The notes under the pieces are model-generated. The model did not search any database. It was not told where the DNA came from and saw nothing but the letters and a program-made list of their open reading frames with translations. Shown piece after piece: positions 56,347-64,000 of a stretch of 64,000 bases of DNA. Every line of letters begins with the position of its first letter. The stretch's first letter is position 1. The translations under genes and the position numbers were made by a program. The DNA comes from Roseobacter sp. (GTDB lineage: Bacteria > Pseudomonadota > Alphaproteobacteria > Rhodobacterales > Rhodobacteraceae): assembly GCA_024636495.1 (NCBI GenBank), contig JAGXGZ010000006.1:1-64000 (forward strand), given 5' to 3'.

Positions 56347-56377
56347 AAACGCCCTGCCTGCATTGGTGGGGCGTTTT
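56347..56377 (+). terminator. Terminator after pntAB
   Basis: AAACGCCC (56347-56354) pairs with GGGCGTTT (56369-56376) and is followed by one more T and then GCATTC. It is a modest intrinsic terminator 42 nt after pntB. Confidence 0.65.
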
Positions 56378-56400
56378 GCATTCAGCTGCAATCACAAGCA

Positions 56401-56438
56401 ATGCCGTTACAGTATTCAATCGTACACTGTAACGGCAT
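56401..56438. promoter_or_regulatory. 13-bp perfect inverted repeat before DUF3422 gene
   Basis: ATGCCGTTACAGT (56401-56413) and ACTGTAACGGCAT (56426-56438) are perfectly complementary around 12 nt. There is no T-run, so a terminator is unlikely. The site stands about 85 bp before the start of the DUF3422 gene and is a good operator candidate. Confidence 0.6.
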
Positions 56439-56522
56439 GAAAAATATGAATATCTTCCTGTTCATTCCAATGTTTTGTTGTATCTTGTCTTTTATCATCT
56501 CGCTTGGATAACGGAAAAACTG

Positions 56523-57806
56523 ATGGCAGCGATCAAGGACCACCCTCTGCGCTATGCGCTTAACAGCGAATTGCACGCCCGCCCGTTTCCGTCGCTGCGC
56601 GCCCCACATGTCGCAGCATATCTTGCGGTGCGTCCGCCTGGCGATGCCGCGACGCGTGACCGATCGGTGGATCTGCAACATCTATCGGCACTGCTAAAGC
56701 ATTACGGCGCACCACTTCCGGCGGAAAACGCCACCCATTATTACGGCCCGATGGGGAAATATTCCCTTAAGTGGGAACAGCACACTGAATTTGTGACCTA
56801 CACCGTGTTCTGCGAACAGATCAGCGAGCGTCCCTTCGATCCCTCAGAGTTTGACGTTTTCCCTGAAAACTGGCGCGCCGGGCTGAATGCGGAGCGGATC
56901 ACGTCGATCTTGCTGCGTATGATCAAACGCCCGGAGACGGATCAGGAAATCTCTGATCTGCTGCATGACTGGTTCGTGCCCGAAAGCCTTGCCGTGGCCA
57001 ATGTGTTGGACCAGGCAGCCGTCGTCGCCAGCGATTTTCGCATCGATTCATCGGGGCATATGCGCATGGCGATCTTTGCCTCTGATGTCACAGGCAGCCG
57101 TCGTCTTGGCCGTATTGTGCAGCGTCTTTGCGAGATCGAGACCTATAAATCCATGTCGATGCTTGGCTTTGCACAAGTGCGCGACTTTGGCGGACAACTG
57201 ACCGATCTTGACCGTCAGTTGAACGAATTGATGGCCGCGATGCGCGGGTCCGACGCAGTGGCCGAAGAAACCCTGCACAAGCTGCTCGACATTTCGGTCC
57301 AGCTCGAGACCCTATCGGCCGAGGTGTCTTACCGATTTGGGGCGACCGATGCCTATCAGGCCATTGTCTCGCAACGGATTGCAGCGATGCGGGAAACTCG
57401 GTTCATGTCTCGACAAGGGTTCGATGAATTCATGATGCGCCGCTATGAGCCTGCGATGCGCACCGTCAAATCCTCCGAGATGCGGCTTCAGACCATGTCA
57501 GCACGCGCCATTCGCGCTTCTGAGCTTTTGCGGACGCGGGTTGATGTGGAACGCTCTGCCCAGAACCAAAAGATATTGGCCAGCATGGATGAACGATCCG
57601 ATCTGCAATTGCGCCTTCAACATACCGTCGAGGGGCTGTCTGTGGTGGCGATCAGCTATTATGCCGTGTCTTTGGCAAGCTACGTGCTTTACCCGTTCGC
57701 GGAACGCATCGGGGTTAGCAAGGGCGTTCTGACGGCCCTTGCTGTGCCAGTGGTCGTAGGGTTGGTCTGGTGGATGCTGCGGCGGTTGCGCCGCAAGATA
57801 TTCTAG
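56523..57806 (+). CDS. DUF3422 family protein
   Basis: A 427-residue protein of the DUF3422 family. The start HPLRYALNSELHARPFPSL is the family hallmark, followed by LLKHYGAPLPAENATHYYGPMG. The central part is helical with probable coiled coil (MRLQTMSARAIRASELLRTR), and the C-terminus has two membrane segments (about 375-395 and 400-420) and a basic tail RRLRRKIF. It resembles in layout the CorA-like fold of long helices plus two C-terminal membrane spans, but the GMN motif of CorA is not seen. Function is unknown. I chose ATG 56523. Confidence 0.88.
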   Translation: MAAIKDHPLRYALNSELHARPFPSLRAPHVAAYLAVRPPGDAATRDRSVDLQHLSALLKHYGAPLPAENATHYYGPMGKYSLKWEQHTEFVTYTVFCEQISERPFDPSEFDVFPENWRAGLNAERITSILLRMIKRPETDQEISDLLHDWFVPESLAVANVLDQAAVVASDFRIDSSGHMRMAIFASDVTGSRRLGRIVQRLCEIETYKSMSMLGFAQVRDFGGQLTDLDRQLNELMAAMRGSDAVAEETLHKLLDISVQLETLSAEVSYRFGATDAYQAIVSQRIAAMRETRFMSRQGFDEFMMRRYEPAMRTVKSSEMRLQTMSARAIRASELLRTRVDVERSAQNQKILASMDERSDLQLRLQHTVEGLSVVAISYYAVSLASYVLYPFAERIGVSKGVLTALAVPVVVGLVWWMLRRLRRKIF

Positions 57807-57810
57807 CGGT

Positions 57811-58857
57811 TTAGCCGTGCGTGACCTGTGGGGCGGGGGAGAAACGCAAGACCGCGTTTGTCGCCAGCGCGCCCACTGCGATCATCACGATGGCCAGAAT
57901 GGCGGCCAACGACAGGGTTGGGACACCTGACAGACCTGCGCCCAATGTGCATCCTCCTGCCAAGACACCGCCAACGCCCATCAACGCAGCCCCGGCCATG
58001 TAGCGGCCAGTCTGGGCGGGGCTTTCAAAGCTCTGCCAGCCAAATCCACCAAAGCTTAGGCTTGCGATCAAGGCACCTGACAACACGCCGCCCAACAGGC
58101 CAACGCCAAATCCGGCTGGCACGGCACTGCTTGCTATGGTCCAAAACAGCGTGTCAGCTGCGGGTGAGGTGAACGACAGGCTTTCCATCGCGATAGGGTC
58201 AAATTCGTCCAACAGGATGAACCCCGTGCCAACCCATGCCAATGGCACCAGCAACCCGATACTTGCGGCCATGGCCACCGACCCGGCACCAATGCCCGAC
58301 CGTGCAGCATAGACCAGCGCAGCTGCAGCAATCAGCCCCCCCCAAAGCCACGCACCACCGGGCAAGGCTGACAGGCTGACGTTGTCCCCCATATCGATGG
58401 TAATGCCGCCCAAGGCGACGCGCATCGGGGCCAGTAGGCCTTTCAACGTCGCATGGGCGACGATGGCAAAGACAACCAAGACCAGCACCGCGCGCAGATT
58501 CCCCGATCCCGCCAGAATGGTCAACCGCGAGACACAGCCCCGCGTCAAGACCATGCCTGCGCCAAACAGCAACCCGCCAAGGGCGATCGCTACGACTGGC
58601 ACGTCCGAAACCATAAAGCGGTGTTCGGCAAAGCTGATCCAACCCAAAGCCACGGCGGCTTGCGTGCCGATCACTGCAAATGCCAGCGCCGTCAGCCAGA
58701 TGCCCGCTGCCGATACGCGGTCCTCGCCAACCAACGCCCGGCGAAAGCAGAACTTGGTGATCTGTCCCAGAATACCGAACAGAACGCCAACGATGATCGC
58801 AAACAGAACAGATGCCTGCTGCGGGGTCGTGTTTTCAAAACCGAATGACTCAAACAT
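57811..58857 (-). CDS. YeeE/YedE (TsuA-like) sulfur transporter
   Basis: A 348-residue membrane protein with about nine helices, of the YeeE/YedE family whose TsuA members carry thiosulfate inward. The three family cysteines are present at 37 (KFCFRR), 108 (TRGCVSRL) and 303 (AGGCTLGAG), matching the thiosulfate relay. Both half-repeats are fused in one chain. A thiosulfate or related sulfur substrate is inferred. The upstream region carries a striking 21-bp palindrome. Confidence 0.88.
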   Translation of the reverse strand: MFESFGFENTTPQQASVLFAIIVGVLFGILGQITKFCFRRALVGEDRVSAAGIWLTALAFAVIGTQAAVALGWISFAEHRFMVSDVPVVAIALGGLLFGAGMVLTRGCVSRLTILAGSGNLRAVLVLVVFAIVAHATLKGLLAPMRVALGGITIDMGDNVSLSALPGGAWLWGGLIAAAALVYAARSGIGAGSVAMAASIGLLVPLAWVGTGFILLDEFDPIAMESLSFTSPAADTLFWTIASSAVPAGFGVGLLGGVLSGALIASLSFGGFGWQSFESPAQTGRYMAGAALMGVGGVLAGGCTLGAGLSGVPTLSLAAILAIVMIAVGALATNAVLRFSPAPQVTHG

Positions 58858-59077
58858 TGCTCTGATCCCTTGGAAATAGAATTATTTCCCAATTGACGCG
58901 AGAATTGGCTAATATCAAGCGCTTGTTACCGCACAACGCGTCCCTTGATTGGAACTAAGTTCCAATCGGGCGCAGAACTACAGCAAACCATTCTGCTGAT
59001 ATGGGGGTGGCCAAACGATTGTCCTGACTTTGTGCAAGCTTGAACAATAAACATTCTTATTACGCGCAAAAACGAAA
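58858..59077 (-). promoter_or_regulatory. YeeE/YedE upstream region with palindromes
   Basis: This gene-free spacer ahead of the reverse-strand transporter holds a 21-bp perfect palindrome at 58947-58967 (arms GATTGGAACT and AGTTCCAATC around one A), an inverted repeat GGAAATA/TATTTCC at 58872-58889, and CCAATT/AATTGG at 58889-58908. They look like operator and promoter elements. The bound regulator is not in the window. Confidence 0.6.
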
Positions 59078-59103
59078 GAAGGGAGGACTCTCGCCCTCCC
59101 TTC
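59078..59103 (-). terminator. Terminator after oppC
   Basis: GAAGGGAGG (59078-59086) pairs with CCTCCCTTC (59095-59103); on the reverse strand a T-rich run follows. It closes the peptide transporter unit 57 nt after the oppC stop. Confidence 0.75.
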
Positions 59104-59160
59104 ACCCTTTTTCAAATACTCAAATCCGACGCAGCCAAACCGACCAAAGCCATCCGCCGG

Positions 59161-60147
59161 TCAGCGCCCCCGCAGCCGTGGATCCAACGCATCACGCAAC
59201 CCGTCGCCAAGATAATTCACACTCAGCACTGTCAGCGAAATTGCGATACCGGGCAGCAACACCCGCTCGGGGAATTCCTGCATCCGCGACACTGCATCGG
59301 ACAACAGTTTGCCCCATGTCGGGAAGTCGGACGGAAAGCCCACCCCCAAAAAGCTTAGCGCGCTTTCGGTGATAATGGCGGTCGCCAGACCCAACGTCGC
59401 AGACACCATGATGGGCGAGATGACGTTGGGCAGCAGATGCACCCGGATGATCTTACCCGACCGCGTCCCGATCGACCGCGCCGCCAGAATAAATTCGCGC
59501 TCTTTCAGCGCAAGGATGTCGCCACGCACGATCCGTGCGGTCTGCATCCACGAGGTCAGACCAATAATACTGACGATCAGAATGAACATGCCACCTTCCG
59601 GCCCGAAACGCGCGTTAAGCGGTTGGCGAAACAGGGTGACCGCAAGCAATGTCAACGGCAGGATCGGCAGCGACAGAACCAGATCGGTAAAGCGCATCAG
59701 CCAGAAATCAAGCTTTTTGAAATAGCCGGAGATCACGCCAATTGCCGATCCGATGATCAGCGCCAGCGCCATGGCCAGCCAGCCCACCGCCATAGACACC
59801 TGTCCGCCTGCGATCATCTGGGCCATGATATCGCGGCCCAATTGGTCGGTGCCAAAGGGATGCGCCCAACCGGCCTTGGCCTCGCTGTCAAAAAGCAGCT
59901 GATAGATCGGGCGCCAGTTCTTGTTGCGAATGTCTAGCGCCTTGGGGTCCACGTCCCACAGGAAGGGGCCAAAGATCACTGCCAGCGTGATAAACAACAA
60001 GAACCCACCGCCAAAGACAGCGCCTTTGTGTTTGCGGAACTGTTGCCACACATCAATCCACTGGCTGCGCGGGGCTTGGGTGGGAACCTTGTCGACCAAG
60101 GCACCATATGGGTCGGCTTGGTCTGTCTGGGGGGCTTGCTCAGTCAT
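59161..60147 (-). CDS. Peptide-type ABC transporter permease, OppC/DppC
   Basis: A 328-residue inner-membrane permease of the OppC/DppC class with a cytoplasmic N-terminus, about six helices and the EAA loop (REFILAARSIGTRSGKIIRVHLLPN). LRDALDPRLRGR at the C-terminus is the usual DppC ending. I chose ATG 60147, which overlaps the oppB end by 8 nt; the longest frame starts at 60189. Confidence 0.93.
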   Translation of the reverse strand: MTEQAPQTDQADPYGALVDKVPTQAPRSQWIDVWQQFRKHKGAVFGGGFLLFITLAVIFGPFLWDVDPKALDIRNKNWRPIYQLLFDSEAKAGWAHPFGTDQLGRDIMAQMIAGGQVSMAVGWLAMALALIIGSAIGVISGYFKKLDFWLMRFTDLVLSLPILPLTLLAVTLFRQPLNARFGPEGGMFILIVSIIGLTSWMQTARIVRGDILALKEREFILAARSIGTRSGKIIRVHLLPNVISPIMVSATLGLATAIITESALSFLGVGFPSDFPTWGKLLSDAVSRMQEFPERVLLPGIAISLTVLSVNYLGDGLRDALDPRLRGR

Positions 60148-61207
60148 AGCGGATCCTCGGGTCAAGCAGGCCGTATAGAACATCTGCAATCAGGTTAAAC
60201 AGAACGATCAGGATGGCGAAGATAAAGGTCAGCGTCATCACCATCGGCAGGTCATTGGCGAAAAGCGCGGTCAGTAGTAACTGCCCGATGCCGTTCACCT
60301 TGAACACGTTCTCGGTGATGATCGCGCCACCAAAGATCGCGGGCATGCCAAGGGCAATCACGGTAACCACGGGGATCATCGAGTTGCGCAGCACATGCAC
60401 CAGAACGACGGTGCTTTCCTTGAGGCCCTTGGCCCGCGCCGTGCGCACGTAGTCCTGGTTCAGGTTGTCCAGCATGGCACCCCGCATATAGCGACTGATC
60501 TGGGCTGTGGTTTGCAGGGCCAGCACCATGACGGGCATGATCATCTGGAAAAACTGAACCTTAAAGCTGGCCCAGTCGGTGACCACATGGGTGGTGTCAT
60601 AAATCGACGGCAGCCAGCCTAGAGTAACCGAAAAAATCACGATCAAAAGCGGGCCGGTAAAGAAGGGCGGGATCGAAAATCCGACCATGGTGACGAATGT
60701 CCCGGCCTGATCGAACAGCGAATAATGGCGGTAGGCAGAGTACACGCCGATGGGAATAGCAATCAGGATACCCACGATATAGCTGAGGCCAACCACCCAG
60801 ATGGTCTGCGGCATCCGCTGAACCACGATATCCATCACCGGGCTGCGGGTCTGCCAGCTGATGATGCGCTGCACGGGGCGTACGGCCCCGGAGTCTGGAT
60901 CGATGAAAGTCGAGAAATTCGTATCTGGCAACCACCCCAAAAGGAAGGTTTCGCGCGTTGCCCAATCAAGGAAGACCTGCGGTTCAACCCAGAAGAACTG
61001 GATCAGCCATTTGTAATATTGCACATAGATCGGCTGGCCCAGACCAAGCGCCTCGCGCATTTTCTGTTTGACTTCGGGGGGTACGGTCAGCGGCACCTGC
61101 GCCATCGGATCGCCGGGGGCGAGCTGAAGCAGCAGGAAAATAACCATACTGATGAACAAGAGCGTCGGGATCGACAATAGCAGTCGTCGAATGGTGAAAG
61201 TCAGCAT
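60140..61207 (-). CDS. Peptide-type ABC transporter permease, OppB/DppB
   Basis: A 355-residue permease of the OppB/DppB class. The N-terminus FTIRRLLLSIPTLLFISMVIFLLL is the typical first helix, and the EAA loop reads DYVRTARAKGLKESTVVLVHVLRNSMIP. It forms the channel with the downstream OppC-like permease. It is preceded by a terminator that lies between it and the binding-protein gene. Confidence 0.94.
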   Translation of the reverse strand: MLTFTIRRLLLSIPTLLFISMVIFLLLQLAPGDPMAQVPLTVPPEVKQKMREALGLGQPIYVQYYKWLIQFFWVEPQVFLDWATRETFLLGWLPDTNFSTFIDPDSGAVRPVQRIISWQTRSPVMDIVVQRMPQTIWVVGLSYIVGILIAIPIGVYSAYRHYSLFDQAGTFVTMVGFSIPPFFTGPLLIVIFSVTLGWLPSIYDTTHVVTDWASFKVQFFQMIMPVMVLALQTTAQISRYMRGAMLDNLNQDYVRTARAKGLKESTVVLVHVLRNSMIPVVTVIALGMPAIFGGAIITENVFKVNGIGQLLLTALFANDLPMVMTLTFIFAILIVLFNLIADVLYGLLDPRIRYD

Positions 61208-61281
61208 GCGCGGCGCCTCTGAAAGTCAGTCTGGAATGGAATGTCGGCTGTTTGTGTCACACTCAGGCAGGGCATGAATGC

Positions 61282-61312
61282 AAAAAGGGGGAGCGCGAAA
61301 CGACGCTCCCCC
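61282..61312 (-). terminator. Terminator between binding-protein and permease genes
   Basis: On the reverse strand GGGGGAGCG (61312-61304) pairs with CGCTCCCCC (61295-61287) and is followed by TTTTT. It lies 14 nt after the binding-protein stop and about 75 nt before the oppB start, so it should lower permease expression relative to the binding protein. Confidence 0.85.
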
Positions 61313-61325
61313 AAAGTCCAAGGAT

Positions 61326-63050
61326 TTATTCCTTGGTGCGATACCAGTCCGCGGCATTCCAAAGTTCGGAATCCCATGTGTTCAGGATCACACCGCCCAA
61401 GGTGGTCGATGCAGCCGACACACGACCACGGTCAACCAATGGGACGATTGTCATGGTCTCTTTGGTGATGATGTCGTTCAAACGCTTGGCGATTTCGCCG
61501 CGCTTGTCCAACTCGCCTGTGCGGGACAATTCGTCCAGCAGCTCATCGTATTCCGCGTTACAGAAGCGGTTGATGTTCTCACCCTGCCATTGGCTGGATG
61601 GTTTTGGCTCGTTTCCACAGCGGTAGGCCGACAGATACGACTGTGGGTCTGTGCCGTCAAAGTTGTTGGCGTACATTTCAACGTCCGCATAGAACTTCTG
61701 AAAGGTGTCAGGCGAACCTGGGTCACCGCCAAAGAAGACCGACGAATCGACATTGCGCAGTTCAACTTCGACGCCGATCTGGTTCCACCAGTCTTTGATC
61801 AACGCTTGAAAGTCCTGACGGACAGCGTTGGTCGAGGTCTGGTACAGCATCGACAATTTCATGCCGTCTTTTTCACGAACGCCGTCGCCATCGCTGTCCA
61901 CCCAACCGGCTTCTTCCAAAAGCGCTTTTGCACCTTCCAGATCCTGGGTCAGACATTCGGTGTTGCTTTCCGACGCATAAAGCGCAGGGGCAGGGACGAG
62001 GTTACAGGTCGGACGACCGGCCTGACCGTAACCGACTTCGACCAGCAACGGACGGTCGATTGCCATGGACAGTGCCTTGCGGACGTTGAAATCCGACAAG
62101 AACGGATGCGGGTGCATCAAGGTTGCGCGCTCGCCCTCGGGAAGATCCGGAGACGGGTTGGTCATGTTCATCTCGATACGTTCGACCAATGTGCCGAATG
62201 CCGAAATAGGTGTACCTTTGCCGCCTTCGGCCATTTTTGCCAGCACGTCGGGTGCCAACTGCATGTTCCAGGCGTAGTCATATTCGCCGGTTTCCATGAC
62301 CGCACGACCAGCCGCAGCCGCGTCGCCGCCACCTTTAAAGGTCAGCGATGCAAAGGCGGGCTTGTTTGGATCACGGTAGTTCGGGTTGGCAACCATCTGG
62401 ATCACGTCGTTTGGACGGAAATCAGTAACCATAAACGGGCCGGTGCCGATCGGGTTAAAGTTGGCTTCGGTACATTCTGGTGCTTTTGCCCCCAGACATT
62501 CGGCAAATTGTGCTGCCTGAATGATCGGTGCCTGCGCACCCATGAAAGGACCATAAGGGTTTGGCTTGGCTTCGGTAAAGTTTACCGTCAGCGACAAATC
62601 ATCGATGATGTCGATGCTTTCAACGCCGTCAAACTTGGCACCCTGTGCGCAACCGCCTTCGGGGTGCATACAGTATTCCGCCGTGAATTTAACGTCAGCA
62701 GATGTGACTGGCGTGCCATCGGACCAAAGCAGGCCCTCTTTCAGCTTCCATGTGATGGATTTCAGGTCTTCGGAAACACCGCCGTTTTCGACGGTCGGGA
62801 TTTCTTGGGCCAAATAAGGCACCAGCGCGCCGGTTTCGTCATAACGGCCAAGCGGTTCGATCACGAGGCTTGCGGCCTCAAGGTCTTTCGTGCCGCCCGA
62901 CAGATAGGGCGTCATGATCGAGGGGGCTTGCCAATAGATGATCTTGACCTCGCCGTCGCGTCCACGCTCGCCCTCATGGGCGGCCGCGAAGGCGGCGGGG
63001 GCCAAAGCCATAGAGGCAACAGCACCCATCAAAAGGGTTTTCAAAGTCAT
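61326..63050 (-). CDS. Peptide-type ABC solute-binding protein
   Basis: A 574-residue periplasmic binding protein of the family 5 (DppA/OppA) type. A signal peptide (residues 1-23, ending FAAAH) is followed by IIYWQAPSIMTPYLSGGTKD, LKEGLLWSDGTPVTSADVKFT and NVRKALSMAIDRPLLVE, the last two being family landmarks. It captures a peptide, opine or similar substrate for the permeases encoded downstream. AAGGAG precedes ATG 63050. Confidence 0.93.
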   Translation of the reverse strand: MTLKTLLMGAVASMALAPAAFAAAHEGERGRDGEVKIIYWQAPSIMTPYLSGGTKDLEAASLVIEPLGRYDETGALVPYLAQEIPTVENGGVSEDLKSITWKLKEGLLWSDGTPVTSADVKFTAEYCMHPEGGCAQGAKFDGVESIDIIDDLSLTVNFTEAKPNPYGPFMGAQAPIIQAAQFAECLGAKAPECTEANFNPIGTGPFMVTDFRPNDVIQMVANPNYRDPNKPAFASLTFKGGGDAAAAGRAVMETGEYDYAWNMQLAPDVLAKMAEGGKGTPISAFGTLVERIEMNMTNPSPDLPEGERATLMHPHPFLSDFNVRKALSMAIDRPLLVEVGYGQAGRPTCNLVPAPALYASESNTECLTQDLEGAKALLEEAGWVDSDGDGVREKDGMKLSMLYQTSTNAVRQDFQALIKDWWNQIGVEVELRNVDSSVFFGGDPGSPDTFQKFYADVEMYANNFDGTDPQSYLSAYRCGNEPKPSSQWQGENINRFCNAEYDELLDELSRTGELDKRGEIAKRLNDIITKETMTIVPLVDRGRVSAASTTLGGVILNTWDSELWNAADWYRTKE

Positions 63051-63369
63051 GTCTTACTCCTTGTTGGGCACCGGTGATTACTTTCGGTGGTGCCGCGTTT
63101 TTTTGTCGGTCCTCACGAATGACATCCCGAACTTTCTTATCATCGTACCCGAAAGGTCAAGTGGGCCAGATGCCAGTGATGATAAAAGCATCACATGTCC
63201 GGCCACGTCTTAGCCCCCCAAAGCGCGTAGCTCCATCGAAACAGGTTTGAGATAAATTGCAAGCCTTGAGATTTTTGGATCGGGGACAAATGGCGTGCGG
63301 GTTTGACACTGGGTGATGATTGGCCTTAGCGTCATCTGATCACATTATTTACCAGCGGTGGAAAACCAA
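63051..63369. promoter_or_regulatory. Divergent ABC-transporter promoter region
   Basis: This 319-nt gap separates the reverse-strand binding-protein gene from the forward ATPase gene and should hold both promoters. Near the binding-protein start an inverted repeat GGCACC/GGTGCC is seen, and a T-run TTTTTTT lies at about 63102-63108. I could not assign -35/-10 elements. No gene is supported here. Confidence 0.4.
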
Positions 63370-64000
63370 ATGCTTGACGACGGCACGCCACTACCAATCG
63401 CGCAAATTCAAGGGCTTAGGGTTGAATTTCAAACTCAAGATGGCCCCGTATTGGGCGTAGAGAACGTAAGTTTCGACATCAATTCTGGCGAAACGGTTTG
63501 TGTCGTTGGCGAATCCGGTTCGGGAAAGTCGGTGTCCTCTTTGTCATTGATGCGTCTTGTCGAATTCGGGGGCGGAAAAATCACTGGCGGGCGCCTATTA
63601 TTTGAGCGCCAGAACAATCCAGCTGTCGATTTGGCGCTTACCGATCAGGATTTGATGCGCGAAATTCGCGGCAACGAGATCGGAATGATCTTTCAAGAAC
63701 CGATGACCGCGCTGAACCCGGTCTTTACTGTGGGCCGTCAGTTGACCGAAGGCTTGCGGCTGCACAAAGGCATGACCAAAGTCGAGGCCGAGGCCCGCGC
63801 GCTGGAACTGCTGACCCAAGTGCGCATCCCGCAGCCCGATCAGCGTCTCAAGCAATATCCTCATGAGTTGTCAGGCGGCATGCGCCAGCGCGTCGTAATC
63901 GCCATGGCGCTGGCTTGTTCGCCGCGCCTGCTGATTGCTGATGAACCAACCACCGCTTTGGACGTCACCATTCAGGCTGAGATTCTGGCACTGATTGACC
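63370..64000 (+). CDS. Peptide-type ABC transporter ATPase (partial)
   Basis: The first 210 residues of an Opp/Dpp-type ATPase, cut by the window end. Walker A is GESGSGKS at 47-54, the Q-loop [10 protein letters not shown] at about 108-117, the signature LSGGMRQR at 167-174 and Walker B LLIADEP at 187-193 with catalytic E192. In related organisms such genes often encode a fused double ATPase, which cannot be checked here. It is divergent from the binding-protein gene and presumably powers the OppBC-like permeases. Confidence 0.94.
   Translation, partial: MLDDGTPLPIAQIQGLRVEFQTQDGPVLGVENVSFDINSGETVCVVGESGSGKSVSSLSLMRLVEFGGGKITGGRLLFERQNNPAVDLALTDQDLMREIRGNEIGMIFQEPMTALNPVFTVGRQLTEGLRLHKGMTKVEAEARALELLTQVRIPQPDQRLKQYPHELSGGMRQRVVIAMALACSPRLLIADEPTTALDVTIQAEILALID

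Noticed and set aside
61313..61332. CCAAGG/CCTTGG hairpin at the binding-protein stop
   Set aside because: It overlaps the stop codon region and lacks a T-run; the neighbouring 9-bp hairpin with TTTTT is the real terminator.
61278..63077. 599-residue forward frame over the binding-protein gene
   Set aside because: Antisense shadow rich in Val/Arg/Cys/His; the reverse-strand binding protein has a signal peptide and family motifs.

Overview
The window is a chromosomal segment of an alphaproteobacterium, most likely a marine member of the Rhodobacteraceae/Roseobacter group. The reasons are a mraZ-to-ftsZ-lpxC division and cell wall (dcw) cluster with small DUF2484-type membrane proteins between murC and murB, an aerobic-type cobalt chelatase pair cobS/cobT, a MurE carrying the DNPR motif of the meso-diaminopimelate-adding enzyme, and short hairpin-plus-tail intergenic repeats of a kind I associate with roseobacters. 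The genus cannot be fixed from the sequence alone. Coding density is high and no mobile element, rRNA, tRNA or CRISPR array was seen.

Region 1 (1-25.3 kb) is the dcw cluster: mraZ, rsmH, ftsL, ftsI, murE, murF, mraY, [glsA, reverse], murD, [HI0933-type flavoprotein, reverse], peroxiredoxin-like gene, ftsW, murG, murC, two DUF2484-type genes, a third small membrane protein, murB, ddl, ftsQ, ftsA, ftsZ, lpxC, then bamD. Most junctions overlap by 4 nt. The two reverse-strand genes break the cluster into at least three forward transcription units. Together these genes make UDP-MurNAc-pentapeptide and lipid II, build the septal synthase FtsW/FtsI and its FtsQL scaffold, make the FtsA/FtsZ ring, and start lipid A synthesis.

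Region 2 (25.3-31 kb) holds recN, a ClC-type chloride channel/antiporter, a large RTX calcium-binding protein with 44 uninterrupted nine-residue repeats, and a DUF427 gene. Region 3 (31-39.5 kb), largely reverse strand, holds an M24B aminopeptidase P, the cobS / small secreted protein / cobT unit, a C-terminal J-domain protein, bolA, a DUF4177-like gene and an XRE/TPR regulator facing a tiny membrane protein.

Region 4 (39.4-48.3 kb) holds a hot-dog thioesterase, gatB, an unrecognised 437-residue protein, an SLT-like lytic transglycosylase, a small membrane protein coupled to an SDR, pepN, a 73-residue membrane protein and a DUF2256 zinc-ribbon protein. Region 5 (48.4-57.8 kb) holds malate synthase G with a GlcG-like gene, a class I amidotransferase of the peptidase C26 type, another SDR, the transhydrogenase pntAB and a DUF3422 gene. 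Region 6 (57.8-64 kb) holds a TsuA-like YeeE/YedE thiosulfate-type transporter and a peptide-type ABC transporter: solute-binding protein, oppB and oppC on the reverse strand, with the ATPase divergent and cut by the window end.

Regulatory and structural DNA is a notable part of the window: seven convincing intrinsic terminators, including one between the ABC binding-protein gene and its permease genes; several long perfect palindromes in promoter regions (23.1, 39.1, 56.4 and 58.9 kb); a compact element at 39.94-40.0 kb predicted to fold as a three-way junction; and scattered hairpin-plus-tail repeats at gene edges. No plainly novel multi-gene defence or biosynthetic system is present. The best leads are the conserved-looking small membrane protein trio in the dcw cluster, the three-way junction repeat, the unbroken RTX array and the palindromic operators.
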